Shown here: positions 1-10,433 of the stretch, in pieces
Layout: each line of letters starts with the position of its first letter
Numbering within the stretch: the first letter of the stretch is position 1
NCBI GenBank assembly: GCA_002189035.1
Contig: NEEC01000009.1
Span: forward strand, 3,162,001 to 3,226,000
Length of the DNA stretch: 64,000 nucleotides
Direction: 5' to 3'
From: Utricularia gibba
Taxonomy: Eukaryota; Streptophyta; Magnoliopsida; Lamiales; Lentibulariaceae
The notes under the pieces: model-generated
The model's input: the letters and a program-made list of their open reading frames with translations, nothing else
Database searches by the model: none
What the model was told of the DNA's origin: nothing
Position numbers and translations under genes: made by a program

Positions 1-1295
1 AGCTGACGCCATTGTATTTGCTGTGTACATTCCACCGCATGCCCCTGCCCCCGGACATGAGTTACGAATTACATTCATCCTATCTCCATCACTTATTGAA
101 CCACTCACATACTCCCCGTAAACCTAAAGTCCCTTTGGATGGATTAACTCTAAGTGGAACAGGTAAAAAAATGTAACGTGTAAAAGGTGTGAGAAATCAT
201 TGTGCAATTACCTGGAAGGCAGAGACTATATCATAAGTTTGCCCATGAAAATGTCCTGGCTGCAACAAGAGAGAGTAAGTAAGAACATTTCACCATGGAA
301 TTTAAGAATTAATTCCAACCACGTTCAACTGAATAAAATTCATAACCAGCAATCTGAGCATTCAGTCTGCTATGACTTAGCCCAGTCATACATGCAACTC
401 ACAACAAAAACCAGCTAATAACAAGTCATGATTATTCCAACATCAGCCTGTCCCACTACCAACTAAAATTGAAGAAAATAACATTTTGATGTACCTCGGA
501 TATGATAAAACAATAACTTGATATGAAAAAAATCTAACCTTAATAGTGCCACCGTAGACCATAATACTGGGACGGTTCAACCTTCCCATGGCCATTATTG
601 TACCAGGCATCTGCAATACTCACGCTTCTTCAGCAAGGATGACATAGAGATGGAAAATATTACAGGTTTCACGCGATAGAAAAAAAATAACGACTGAAAA
701 GAAGCGCTTCACTCGTTTAAGGGGGAGCACACACCAAAAGAATCCAGCAATACGCAAAAAGCCTATCTTGGCATAATGGGGCTTACATTTTTGTCGCAAC
801 CAGGTATGGAAATATTCCCATCATACCATTGAGCAGCCATAACACTTTCAATGCTATCAGCAATCAAATCTCTTGACTGTAAACTATAGCACATCCCCCT
901 AGTACCCATCGAAATGGCATCACTCACACCAATGGTGTTAAACCGAAATCCCACCATTCCAGCTTCAGTAACGCCTTGCTTAACAGCTTCTGAAAGTTTC
1001 AACAAATGCATGTTGCAAGTATTTCCCTCGTACCAAACGGATGAAATCCCACCTGGGGTTTTCCCATGTCATCATCCGAGAGACCTACGCCGTATAGAAC
1101 CGCCTGAGAAGCTCCTTGCGACTTGGGCTCCGTGATTCTCGAACTGTATTTGTTGAGTTTTACAGCGGCAGGCAGTGGCTGCGGCGGCGCAGGGGCTTCT
1201 GTGGAGACGGAGGCGCGGACGAATGAACGTGAAGGCGCATTTGATGACCCAGAGAAAGTAGGTGCCGGAGGCGAAAGAAAAGCGGCGGCCTGCAT
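1..1295 (-). CDS. DHAD: Dihydroxy-acid dehydratase, chloroplastic (5' part, runs off left edge; one frameshift)
   Basis: It dehydrates 2,3-dihydroxy acids to 2-keto acids in valine, leucine and isoleucine synthesis in the plastid. Exons on the minus strand are 1295-787, 610-539, 259-212 and 123-1 (continuing). The start at 1295 gives a Ser/Pro/Ala-rich transit peptide beginning [12 protein letters not shown]. Family blocks seen are [61 protein letters not shown] and [20 protein letters not shown]; the CDKN and [10 protein letters not shown] cysteines are Fe-S ligands in this family. Splice phases fit. Oddity: between GKPQVG and ISSVWYEG the frame slips by one base near 1044-1050, where GGATTTC stands for an expected GGNATTTC. 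Protein conservation is excellent on both sides, so I infer a sequence error rather than a dead gene. Head-to-head with the signal peptidase gene. Confidence 0.93.
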
Positions 1296-1656
1296 CGTGA
1301 TTGCGGAGTTCGTCTCGTAGGTTTCGGGTGGTGTGGTGACACGGAGCCGCACGGCGCAGTGAAACTGGATGAGGGAGAACGATAAATGAGCGGAGATGTG
1401 CTTGCCTACTATCGCGTCCACCGCTACTATGGTGCAACTTATTGTACCCTATTTCACGCTCTTTCGTACCATCATTTTGTAAATGACATCATTGCCCTCT
1501 GCTGGTATTTTCTTTTTCGCGGTGCCTTCCTTTCGGGGAAAAATTTCCATCAGCGGCGAATACCGACTTCCGGCGATATTCTTGCGTGCACAACCGTTGT
1601 CTGAGTTTCCGATTCCTTAATTTCTAGCGGGAGACTTCAGTGGCCGGAGAAAAGAG
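1296..1656. promoter_or_regulatory. Short divergent (shared) promoter region
   Basis: This 361-base gap separates the start codons of two genes transcribed away from each other (dehydratase leftward, signal peptidase subunit rightward). It must hold both 5' UTRs and core promoters. I see no clear TATA box; short open frames here look like noise. Confidence 0.6.
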
Positions 1657-2724
1657 ATGCATTCCTTTGCTTACAGAGCCAACGCTCTGCTCACTTTCTC
1701 CCTCACTGTTCTCGCGCTAATGTGCGCAATGGCATCCCTCTCAGATAACTTCAATTCGCCGTCTCCTACTTCACATGTCCAGGTAAAGTTTTTTATTTCC
1801 GATCTTGATTATTTTCCTCTTTAATAGCCCTAATCTGGCTAATCGTTCGCGGGGTTTAGGTGCTGAATATCAATTGGTTCCAGAAAAAACCGGATGGTGA
1901 TGATGAGGTAACTCATCCTATAAATTTCTTGGTTTTCATGATTGTTGTGAGATTGTTCTTCATTTTTTTCAAGCTGTGAGCCATAGATGCGTACGTAGAT
2001 TCGCTATAGGGGGTGTGGTGACTGTTGATGACTCAAGAAGACTTATGCTCTGCAGGTCAGCTTGACGTTGAATGTATCAGCAAACTTGCAATCCCTTTTT
2101 ACATGGAACACAAAACAGGTTTTTTTTCTTGCTTTTGTGAAAATCATCTCCCCGTTTCGTTCTTGGTATACTTTGTTAGTCGTGAAGTTGAGCTTTTGCA
2201 GAATACCTAATGATCTTGGGGTGAAATTGCTTGCGAAATGCTTTTTCTTGCTTGATTTACACGTGATTCAAACTTCTATTTGTTTTTCAGGTTTTTGTCT
2301 TTTTAGCGGCAGAGTACGAAACTCCTAAGAATGCTCTCAATCAGGTAGGTCAAATCCTTTGTTCAACATGCGAGCTTTGTACTAGTTAGCTGTTGAAATT
2401 TCGTAAACACCGTGTGATGAATTTTACAGGTATCTTTGTGGGATGGCATTATACCTTCCAAAGAGCATGCAATATTTGGGATTCACACTACTAATAAGTA
2501 CCGATTTATCGATCAAGTCAGTGCCTCTATCCTTGACTATTCTTTCAATTGTGTATCCTTTTCATTATTTTTTAGTTCTTTTCTTGAAAATTGTTTAGGG
2601 TAGTAATCTGCGTGGTAAGGACTTCAACTTGACGTTGCATTGGCACATAATGCCCAAGGCTGGCAAGATGTCTGCCGATAAGATAGTTATGACTGGGTTC
2701 CATTTGCCAGATCACTACAGATGA
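1657..2724 (+). CDS. SPCS3: Signal peptidase complex subunit 3 (SPC22/23)
   Basis: Accessory subunit of the ER signal peptidase that removes signal sequences from secretory proteins; a type II membrane protein with its C-terminal domain in the ER lumen. Six exons: 1657-1782, 1860-1907, 2056-2118, 2291-2344, 2430-2516 and 2599-2724, all phase 0, giving 167 residues, the usual plant length. The N-terminus has the family start [20 protein letters not shown] with the single membrane anchor. The lumenal part carries [41 protein letters not shown] and [16 protein letters not shown], and it ends in FHLPDHYR. No damage seen. Convergent with the kinase gene that ends at 3089. Confidence 0.96.
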
Positions 2725-3088
2725 GAACAACCTTCCATTAAAAAAAGTCACTGTGAGGTTAGTTGGTCTTTTTGGAAAACCGTGAACTTGAATTGAACAA
2801 AACTAGCACCTGCATGTTACCGTTTCGAAATTTGTAATGAGCACAAGCGATTTGAGGCATTTTTTATTTTGACTTCCCAAGGGGATGAATTTTACCTTTG
2901 GCTGCTATTGCAAAATGCAGAACTTCTTGAATCAGTCTGCCTTTCACTTTGTTGTCTTGTTTAAGTCTATCAAATGTTTAGTTGAGTTGTGCTCTGTTGT
3001 ATGTGGGACTTTTTTCTGAATATGACCATTGGACGGTTTGCCTATCGCGGTTCATCTTTTTATCACTGCCCTTTAGTAGTGTAACAAC
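2725..3088. other. Convergent intergenic region (two 3' UTRs)
   Basis: A 364-base stretch between two genes facing each other. It holds presumed 3' UTRs and T-rich sequence. A further 3' exon of the kinase on the minus strand is possible but I could not identify one. Confidence 0.5.
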
Positions 3089-4641
3089 CTATAAAAGAGA
3101 TGTTGAACCAATCTTATATCTGGATTCGTATTGGAGAGTACACATGTTTTCCAGTAAACTTGCCTGTCTCATCCTTGGCCGTAGAATTGGATTGTCATCA
3201 ATGCACTTTGATGCTGTGGAGATCACCCAGTCCATCTCTAGTCTGTTATACTCTTCTCCCAAAGAAGGATCCACAAGCTCTGTCATCGCATTCTTATCGA
3301 GCAGAGGCTTTACCTGGAAAGATGAAAGTAAATACTGTTTATCTATCGCTAGTGAATGATTCATGCTAGAAAAGACATGATACCAGCAACACAAGGCTTT
3401 TATTTGTATCGATTATGGCCTGTCTTCCCGTCAGAAGCTCCAGAAGCAGCACCCCAAAAGAAAAGACATCTGTTCTCTCATCCACGATTCCATACATGAA
3501 ATACTCGGGAGCCATGTACCTGAAAACAGGATTTGAAACAGAGATGAGCTGTGCTGGCGTGCATCAACAATAAAGGGTCATCACACACCCAAATGTGCCT
3601 TCAAATTTTGAGGTATTGTGATGAGATAGCTGTTGTGGAAGCCACTTCGAAAGCCCGAAGTCACATATCTGTAACGTGGGATTCATTACTGGACTGCTTT
3701 TAAGTGAATTATGGGAACTTAAGATTGTTAATATGAGATGAGATAGCAACAGAGATGGCACCTGTGGCTCATAATCTTCTGATAGCAAGATATTATCGGC
3801 CTTGATGTCTCTGTGGATGATTCTTCTTTGGCAGTCTTCATGCAAGTAAAGTAGGCCTTCTGCTGTCCCTAGTATTATCTTGTACCTCTTTTCCCAGTTC
3901 AGCTTCTCCCTTGAACCTTGAAATTGGTGAAACTGCTCTGTTACTTAACTTTGTTTTCACAAGTTCAGCAAGCAGTTGAGGGAGGATCTTACTTTGGAGA
4001 AGCGAACCCAAACTCCCAAGAGATGATAGCTTGAGAACTATGAAAGCACCTCCTTCAACTCCATAGCCAACCATTTTTGCAGTATTTGGATGGTTCACAT
4101 GCGCAATAACACCTATTTCAGACAGGAAATTCAGCTCTTCTTCACCAGACATTCCACTCTTGAGCTGCTTGATGGCAACAAGCTGCCCATGGGGCAAGCA
4201 ACCCTTGTAAACATCAGCAAAGCCGCCTTGTCCGATCAGATTTTCTGGCATCGCAGATAACCCATTAGCTGTTTGGAGATGACGATACAGTACACCTATG
4301 AAATAGCAACTATCTATGACTGCTACAAACCTACCTTTGCTGAAGTTGTTGGTTGCATTCTGCAGCTGTTCAAAGGTGAAGCTTGTCAATGCACCATTGA
4401 CGAAGCATCTGTCAGAATCAAAGCAATCCCTAGCACTTTTGCTCCTTTGGCTCCATTTCAGAGATGCTAATGAGAGAAACTTCAATGAAGGACTCGTTGC
4501 CCACAACTTAGAGAGCCTTTTCCAACCAGTGAGAGATTTGATGCTTGGCTTTGACTTCAAACTCTTCTTTCCATCATTAACTCCTTCTCTGCTGCAAGAT
4601 TCATCTCCTTTCTTTTTCCTTTCATCCCTTTTGACTCTCAT
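3089..4641 (-). CDS. Receptor-like cytoplasmic kinase (RLCK VI, RBK1/RBK2-like)
   Basis: Ser/Thr kinase without ectodomain; class VI members bind ROP GTPases. Exons 4641-4335, 4244-3993, 3916-3762, 3668-3589, 3519-3384 and 3313-3089 give 384 residues with consistent phases. After a basic N-terminus come [15 protein letters not shown], the Gly loop [31 protein letters not shown], catalytic [37 protein letters not shown] and [20 protein letters not shown]. The kinase core looks active. The 90-base intron 1 has no stop and keeps frame. The end is uncertain: after RPRMRQ the frame runs 24 more residues to a stop, but CAG|GCAAGT there could be a GC-type donor to an unseen exon. An upstream exon (4675-4890) ending AAAG|GTAAAG is also possible. 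Confidence 0.88.
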
Positions 4642-6377
4642 ATCTACCCAGAACGAGAAAAAGGATTCATTTGCTCATGTCCCAAACCCCCCTGCTGTAA
4701 ATTTAAATGCTTTACCTTTAGATGAAGATGAGGAATGCAGGAATGGAAACCCCATCAAGAAGATACCAGAGAGACATTCCAGAAGCTTGAGGAAAAACCG
4801 TAAATGTTTGAAAGAAGCCCATTCCATTCGAAAATTGTGTCCAGATGATCTAAAAATAGTTGCCCTTTGGCTACTTTGACTCATTCCCACTCATTTCAAT
4901 GGGTCGGTTGAGTAGTATATATAATACTACTTGCTATTGTTTCTTTTCCTTTTTTTTTTTTTAATACGATGAGGCCAGCAGGCTGTTTACATCGTTTTTT
5001 CAATGATTTAAACAGTTAATGTTGATGGTTATTTCTTTTTTGAAAAAATACAATGATTTGTAGTCAAATCAAATCTAAATTCCATCAATGTTGAATGAAG
5101 TGTTTTAAATAATTATAAAAATTTATGAATTATTTGTGCAACAAATTGTAATTAAATTATTTGTGTTTTTATTTTAAACTATTTTTCTTAATGTAACATA
5201 AACAATATTTTATCTCTAAAAATATTGAATATGAATGACAATAATTTAAATGGGATAGTTATTCTAGAATTGTTGAATCTAGATAACTTATCATTGTAAA
5301 TCTAATAAATTCACTAATATTCACATCTTAAATTTTTTGTGTGTTTTAAATCAAGGTCAATGTAAAAAGTATACTGTAAATCGTGAGCTAATCATAATTA
5401 AATTATGATTGAATCTAAATTCATTTTTCTATTTTAAAAGAGATTCAAACATAAAGTAATTTTTATTATTCACAATTTACGATCCGAAGTGTTGGATTTA
5501 ATCTTGATTTTTGAAATACTTGTCGAATGAATGGATTAAAAAGTCACATCAACACAAGTAATTTATTTTATAGAAACATTAACAATATAAGATAACCTAA
5601 ATAAAAAACTTCGAAACAACATGCTGTAAATAGCGAAAATTATCACGCTATTATTTGATTTATGCCATGAGTAACACGTTGAAACTACATCCCAAGATGG
5701 GATGGGCGCGGATGACCTGAGCCTCGCCTTCCATGTCAGCAGCAGCAGCAGCATAACGCCTTTCCAATCTTCTTAAACACCATCGTGGACACCTTGACAC
5801 GTGGCTGCCCCATTCTTTCTCCTTTCTCTGCTCTTCACAAGAGAATGGCAACCAGTTGGCGTTTGTTTGATGTTCCAAAGGAAGCACGTAGCAGTGACTG
5901 ATTTATACAGAGGGAGTTGGAGAGTGGGCGCTACAAGTTTATTTTTTTTAATGGAATTGACTTCGACCGGCGAGGTGTGTTATGGACTTTTGACTGACTC
6001 TGGGACCTGGAAACTTTGGCCGTTGTGAACGAGTCATACAATGAACTGGTGGCATGGTGAGCCCTCGATGTCGCCCAGTCAAAGTGTGGTCTCTGGTCTC
6101 TCCTTCTTGCTTTGAACTTTGAAGGAGAATGCCATAAATGATGTCTTGATTAACCAGTAAAAGAGCTTAAGGCACTCCTAAAAAAATGTATATTTTTTCC
6201 TTCTGCTAACAGGAACCAGTCAATCAACAAGGAAACCTACAAACTCTGATGGTAATGGCACTGATAACGCCTGCTGCATCCTACACAGAAAACAAAGACA
6301 TGGTCTTTAACTTATTGTACAAACCGACCATCGGGTGTATGAACTGGTCAGAATAGCAGCAGCATAGGGTGTTGAGG
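4642..6377. other. AT-rich intergenic region
   Basis: It holds the kinase promoter side and the 3' flank of the TPR gene. From about 5030 to 5560 it is very AT-rich, with near-palindromic stretches such as TCATAATTAAATTATGATTG (5391-5410) that resemble sequence near 9790-9900, so both may be remains of one dispersed repeat. A G-box/ABRE core CACGTG lies at 5798-5803. Two small opposing frames at 5660-6028 have no recognisable features. I see no gene. Confidence 0.45.
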
Positions 6378-8794
6378 CTAAGAAAAACCCTTAGAAGAGC
6401 CTTTGGAGCCGAACCGGAAGCATCTGTCTTTCATGGCTTCTGCTTCGTTCGCGTACTCTTTGAATATGAACTCATCCTGCGTGGACGACAAAGAAGAAGG
6501 CACTTTTCCTTCGCAGTAGCATTGGGAGCATAAGCTGAAGTGGGACTTGGTCTCCCTGAAGCGGAGACCGATGATGGGGTACCGACATGTAGCACAAACA
6601 TGTCTGCCATGGCGGACTCTCTCGCACGTTTCGAGTCTCAATAGTGTGGAGAGGATGCTGAATCCCCATTGTTCATCGTCGAACATGGTGACAAACTCAG
6701 GAAATGTGATCAATGTGTCATTTGTCTCTCCCGCACCTCTAGCATTTCGCTGTTCCCAGGTGAATGAACGTAAATTGCCCTCAGAAGTTTGGTGTATCTT
6801 TGGGCGTCGGATTTCCGTATCTGTGAGCTGCCTTCGTTCACAGCTCGCCAGGAAAGCGATTCATACGCAATTTGCTTCCTCTTGTCTACGGTGCCACTGC
6901 AGAGAGGGGAGATAACAGCAAAAAACATACCTAAATCTACCCTGCCCGACTCAGTATCTTCCAACACAGACAAGATTTTCTGGTTCACAGCTCTGATGGC
7001 TCCGACGAAAGTTTCAGGCTTCAAAAAAGAAAGCAGCTTTCGAAGAACTACCTCCAATGAGGCCTTGCGTATCGACTTCTCAGGTATACCATGACCTGAG
7101 TAAGAAACCGGCACACCTGTTTCCCTCATATCCTTCATAATGAGCTCGATATCGCAGCGATTCAGCCTGGTGATCCTCTGGAAAGATCTGATGTCTAGTG
7201 CAATCGCCAATTCTTGTCTCGATGAGGTTTTATCACCCAAAGTTTTAAATCTCATCGTCTCCAGTGTAACAAATGGCGCCACTCCATTGCCACTCCCGTT
7301 CTTGCTGGCCTTTCTCTTCTGCAACTGTTTCAAGTGTGATATCGTGTCATGCATTTCAACCCTATTCGTCATTTTTAAGGCTTCTTTCAAGGCCTTCTTT
7401 GCTTCCTCTGTCTCCCCAGCTCCTAAGGAAGAGACTGCTTTGTTCAGCTGTGCTCTCCAATGGTTTGGCCACACGGCCAAAACTCTTGTATACATCTCCG
7501 ATGCACGCTGATACCGACCCATATCCATGTACAACCCACCCAGATTGTAGAGCGCATCCACATGCCCGGGTTTCAGATCAATGGCCTTCTGGAACTCTTT
7601 AGTCGCATTTTCATCATCTCCCATAGAATGCAAAGCAGAAGCCAAATCGCAGTGTGCATCTGCATAATCATTCTTCATATAAATAGCCTCCTGTAAGGCC
7701 TTAACAGCTGCCTTATACTCACCAACACCAAAAAGAGCACTGCCCAAAAGCTTCAGAGCCCTGAAATGAGTGGGACACAAGATGGCGGCTTCTCTGTAAT
7801 GCTCGCAGGCACTCAGGACCATACCTTCGCCTTCAAGTGCGATTCCCAGATTCACATGAATCTGAGGCAGCAAATATGCCCACTGACTGCCACCATTCTC
7901 TGCAGCGTCTAGAGCCTGTTGAAACTCGGCCTTCGCTTCAGTGTGCCTTCCAAGAACATACAAACAGTTACCGGCTCTGAAATGTGGCCTTACATCCGAT
8001 GGATTCAGCTCACAGGCCCTCTTAAAACTCACCAATGCTTCTTTATATAGGTAATGCTCATATAATGTACGTCCCATGGCCATCTGTCCATCAAGAGCCT
8101 CAGCTCTTGCTGGTGCTCTATCAGCTCTCGCTCTCAAGACACCCAATTCTTTCACAAAACCAGCATAATCAGCTCCCAATTCATCCCAAACAAACCTATT
8201 TTCTAAAATATCAGTGGATGGGCCGAAATCCCTGGACCACCCTGGGTCAGAAAAAGCATCCCAATTATCATTCTTTATCTTCCCATCCTTCATGTGCTTT
8301 GTCCTCAACCTCTTAATCAGAATCTCCAGATCATCAACAAGCTTCCATGTGTCATCAAACACAATGCCATGGTTAGGAGAGGCGGCCCACGCAGCTGTAC
8401 GCTGGTCCGTGTGAGGTTCCATTGCATTTTCATCGACAACTGATGACAAAGATGGCGCCTCTTCTGATGCTCCAGATACACCAATCTTGTCTTCCAGTGG
8501 CTTAAGGTCGAGGCCAAGAGTGTCAAAATCTCGGTCCACATCACCAGCTCCATCGTCATAAGTTCGAAGCAGGCCCTCAAAAGTGAGCCCCTTTTCAGCA
8601 TCGATGAAATCGCCATAGGTCCGAAAAACCTCGTCCAGAATCGCGCTTATTTGCTCGTTGCTGAATTTCACTCTGGGGTTGACAGCCACCACCAGCGCCG
8701 CCATCTCCTCCCGGTTTAGGCCGCCGTCCCTGGTGGAATCAAATTGCTGGAAAATTCTCATCACCTTCTCCGATCTGCTTCCATGAGTTGCCAT
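6378..8794 (-). CDS. EF-hand plus TPR-repeat protein (At1g05150/At2g32450-like), one frameshift
   Basis: Large intronless gene of a conserved plant family annotated as calcium-binding TPR protein; its molecular role is not established. Start 8794 gives an N-terminus MATHGSRSEKVMRIFQQFDS with EF-hand-like DSTRDGGLNREEMAAL. About residues 230-480 form a TPR array, for example YEHYLYKEALVSFKRACELN, EYKAAVKALQEAIYMKNDYA and ATKEFQKAIDLKPGHVDALY. The C-terminus has a cysteine-rich zinc-like part, VCATCRYPIIG then SLCSQCYCEGKVP. The frame breaks once near 6730-6734 (CGGGAGAG where CGNGGAGAG is expected), moving from a stop at 6710 into TLITFPEFVTMFDDEQWGF, which aligns with the family. Joined length is about 805 residues, the normal size, so a missing base in the assembly is the simplest reading. 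Confidence 0.9.
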
Positions 8795-10433
8795 ATTTCT
8801 CTTTGACCCCCAGAATTATTCTAGGGCTTCAAACCAACAATGCAGGCTAAATTCGAAGCCTTCACAGAAAACTAATTAGGGGGACAATGAAATAACGCGC
8901 AAATCAGGGACGAATGATTCGAAAGCCAATCAACCCGAACGCCAATAGCAAACCCCATTTAGAACAACAAAAATTCGCCATTCCCTTTAATTCACAAAAT
9001 TGGGGAGAAGATGCAAAATTGGAATTAGAATCGAAAAAACCCAGAGTAGAGGATCAGCCCCAAAAAGAAGATGAACAAATACCCAGGAAAAAAATGGCAA
9101 CTTTTGAAGCCGTGCGGGCAGATAGATAGACGAGAAAACCAGAAAACCTCCAAGTCGAAGTACGTGATGCCGATCTCCTAGAGGCACTGTTGGGTGCGAG
9201 GCGAAGATATGGGGGACAAAGACACCAAACAAGGCTTACCCTTGTTTATTCCACAATAAAAAAAAAAAGAAAAAAAAAGTGGCACCGGAGTTGACAATTA
9301 AAAAAACCATTTTAATACATGTTAAAATCACTTGACATCAAAAGTAGCTTTTGGTGCGACAAAAATAATATCTTTAATATTAATTTTTTACCTAATTATA
9401 TAAGAAGCAACGTAGTTTTAATATTTTTTTTATCCACGAAAATTGACTATTAAAAAAATTCCCACCCAAATTTTGAAATAAAATCAGAGGCTTTCATTTC
9501 AAACGTTGCTATTGGGCCACGCCATCTTTTGTCAAGTGGAGCCCATTAGTCGAAAGCCGCTTCATCGAGGCGTACCCAAAAATAAAGCCCCAATTTTCTT
9601 TTATTATTGTATGAACTAATTTAATCCTTCAGTTAAATTTAATTTTACGTCATGTTTAAAAATTTACAAAACTGATTAAATTGAATATCTTGTCGATTAA
9701 TGATTTTTACATAAACATTTAAATCAGTGTTTTAAATCGTCAAAAAAACTATCAAACACTTCTACGAATGATACGTGATTTAAAGCATTCAATTATGGTT
9801 CAAATTATGATTCAACGGTTTATTTTTTGAAAATATATATTTTTAAAATATTTCTGTATATAAAAGCATCAAATCATGATTAAATTATAATTGAACTGTA
9901 ATCAAATAGTTCAGGGTTTAGGGTTAAAGTCAATGTTTAAAACACAGATTCAAATAATCATAAAATAATAACATCAATGTAATGTTTATTTATGGTATGT
10001 ATACTAAAATAAAATGAATATATTTATTTTTGTCACAAACATATTTAAATGCGGTTGATAGATGGGCGACCCCATCACGACACCTTCATCACGCACATTT
10101 GAATAAAATAAAATAAAAACATTCAATTCCTCTGCCTTTTACATTCATTCATTGCCGAGCACGTGATTACCAAAAATAAAGTCGAATTAATAATGCAGAA
10201 AGTAATGATATACGAAATTATGTGAGAAAAAAGGGGGATAAAGCAGGCCATTTTATATACAAAATGATAAAAATGGTGAATTAAAAGGGGCTTTGGATAT
10301 TTTAAAAATAAATATTGAATAGAAAATTGATGAATAAATGAATTATGAATGATTATATATACCGAATTTCTGAGTGATCCTCCACTGGCAGGCTCGCTCA
10401 TTCACGGGTGTAGTGGAGGTTGGAAAGATAAAG
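8795..10433. other. Intergenic region between divergent TPR and GLOX genes
   Basis: The first 450 bases are the likely 5' UTR and promoter of the TPR gene. From 9260 to 10330 the sequence is strongly AT-rich with A/T runs and no coding signal. GGGTTTAGGGTT near 9906 is a two-unit telomere-like motif, too short to mean much. The region near 9780-9990 resembles the AT-rich part at 5270-5480. Confidence 0.45.
10354..10361 (+). promoter_or_regulatory. TATA box of the GLOX-like gene
   Basis: TATATATA lies about 73 bases before the ATG at 10434, a normal plant TATA position for a short leader. Confidence 0.55.

Noticed and set aside
999-1060. An intron explaining the dehydratase frame change
   Set aside because: The coding sequence is continuous in both frames across the point; only one base separates them, leaving no room for an intron.
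5660-6028. Two small opposing frames upstream of the kinase
   Set aside because: They overlap each other and show no domain, signal peptide or splice logic.
9900-9920. Interstitial telomere repeat (GGGTTTAGGGTT)
   Set aside because: Only about two units; expected by chance in AT-rich plant DNA.
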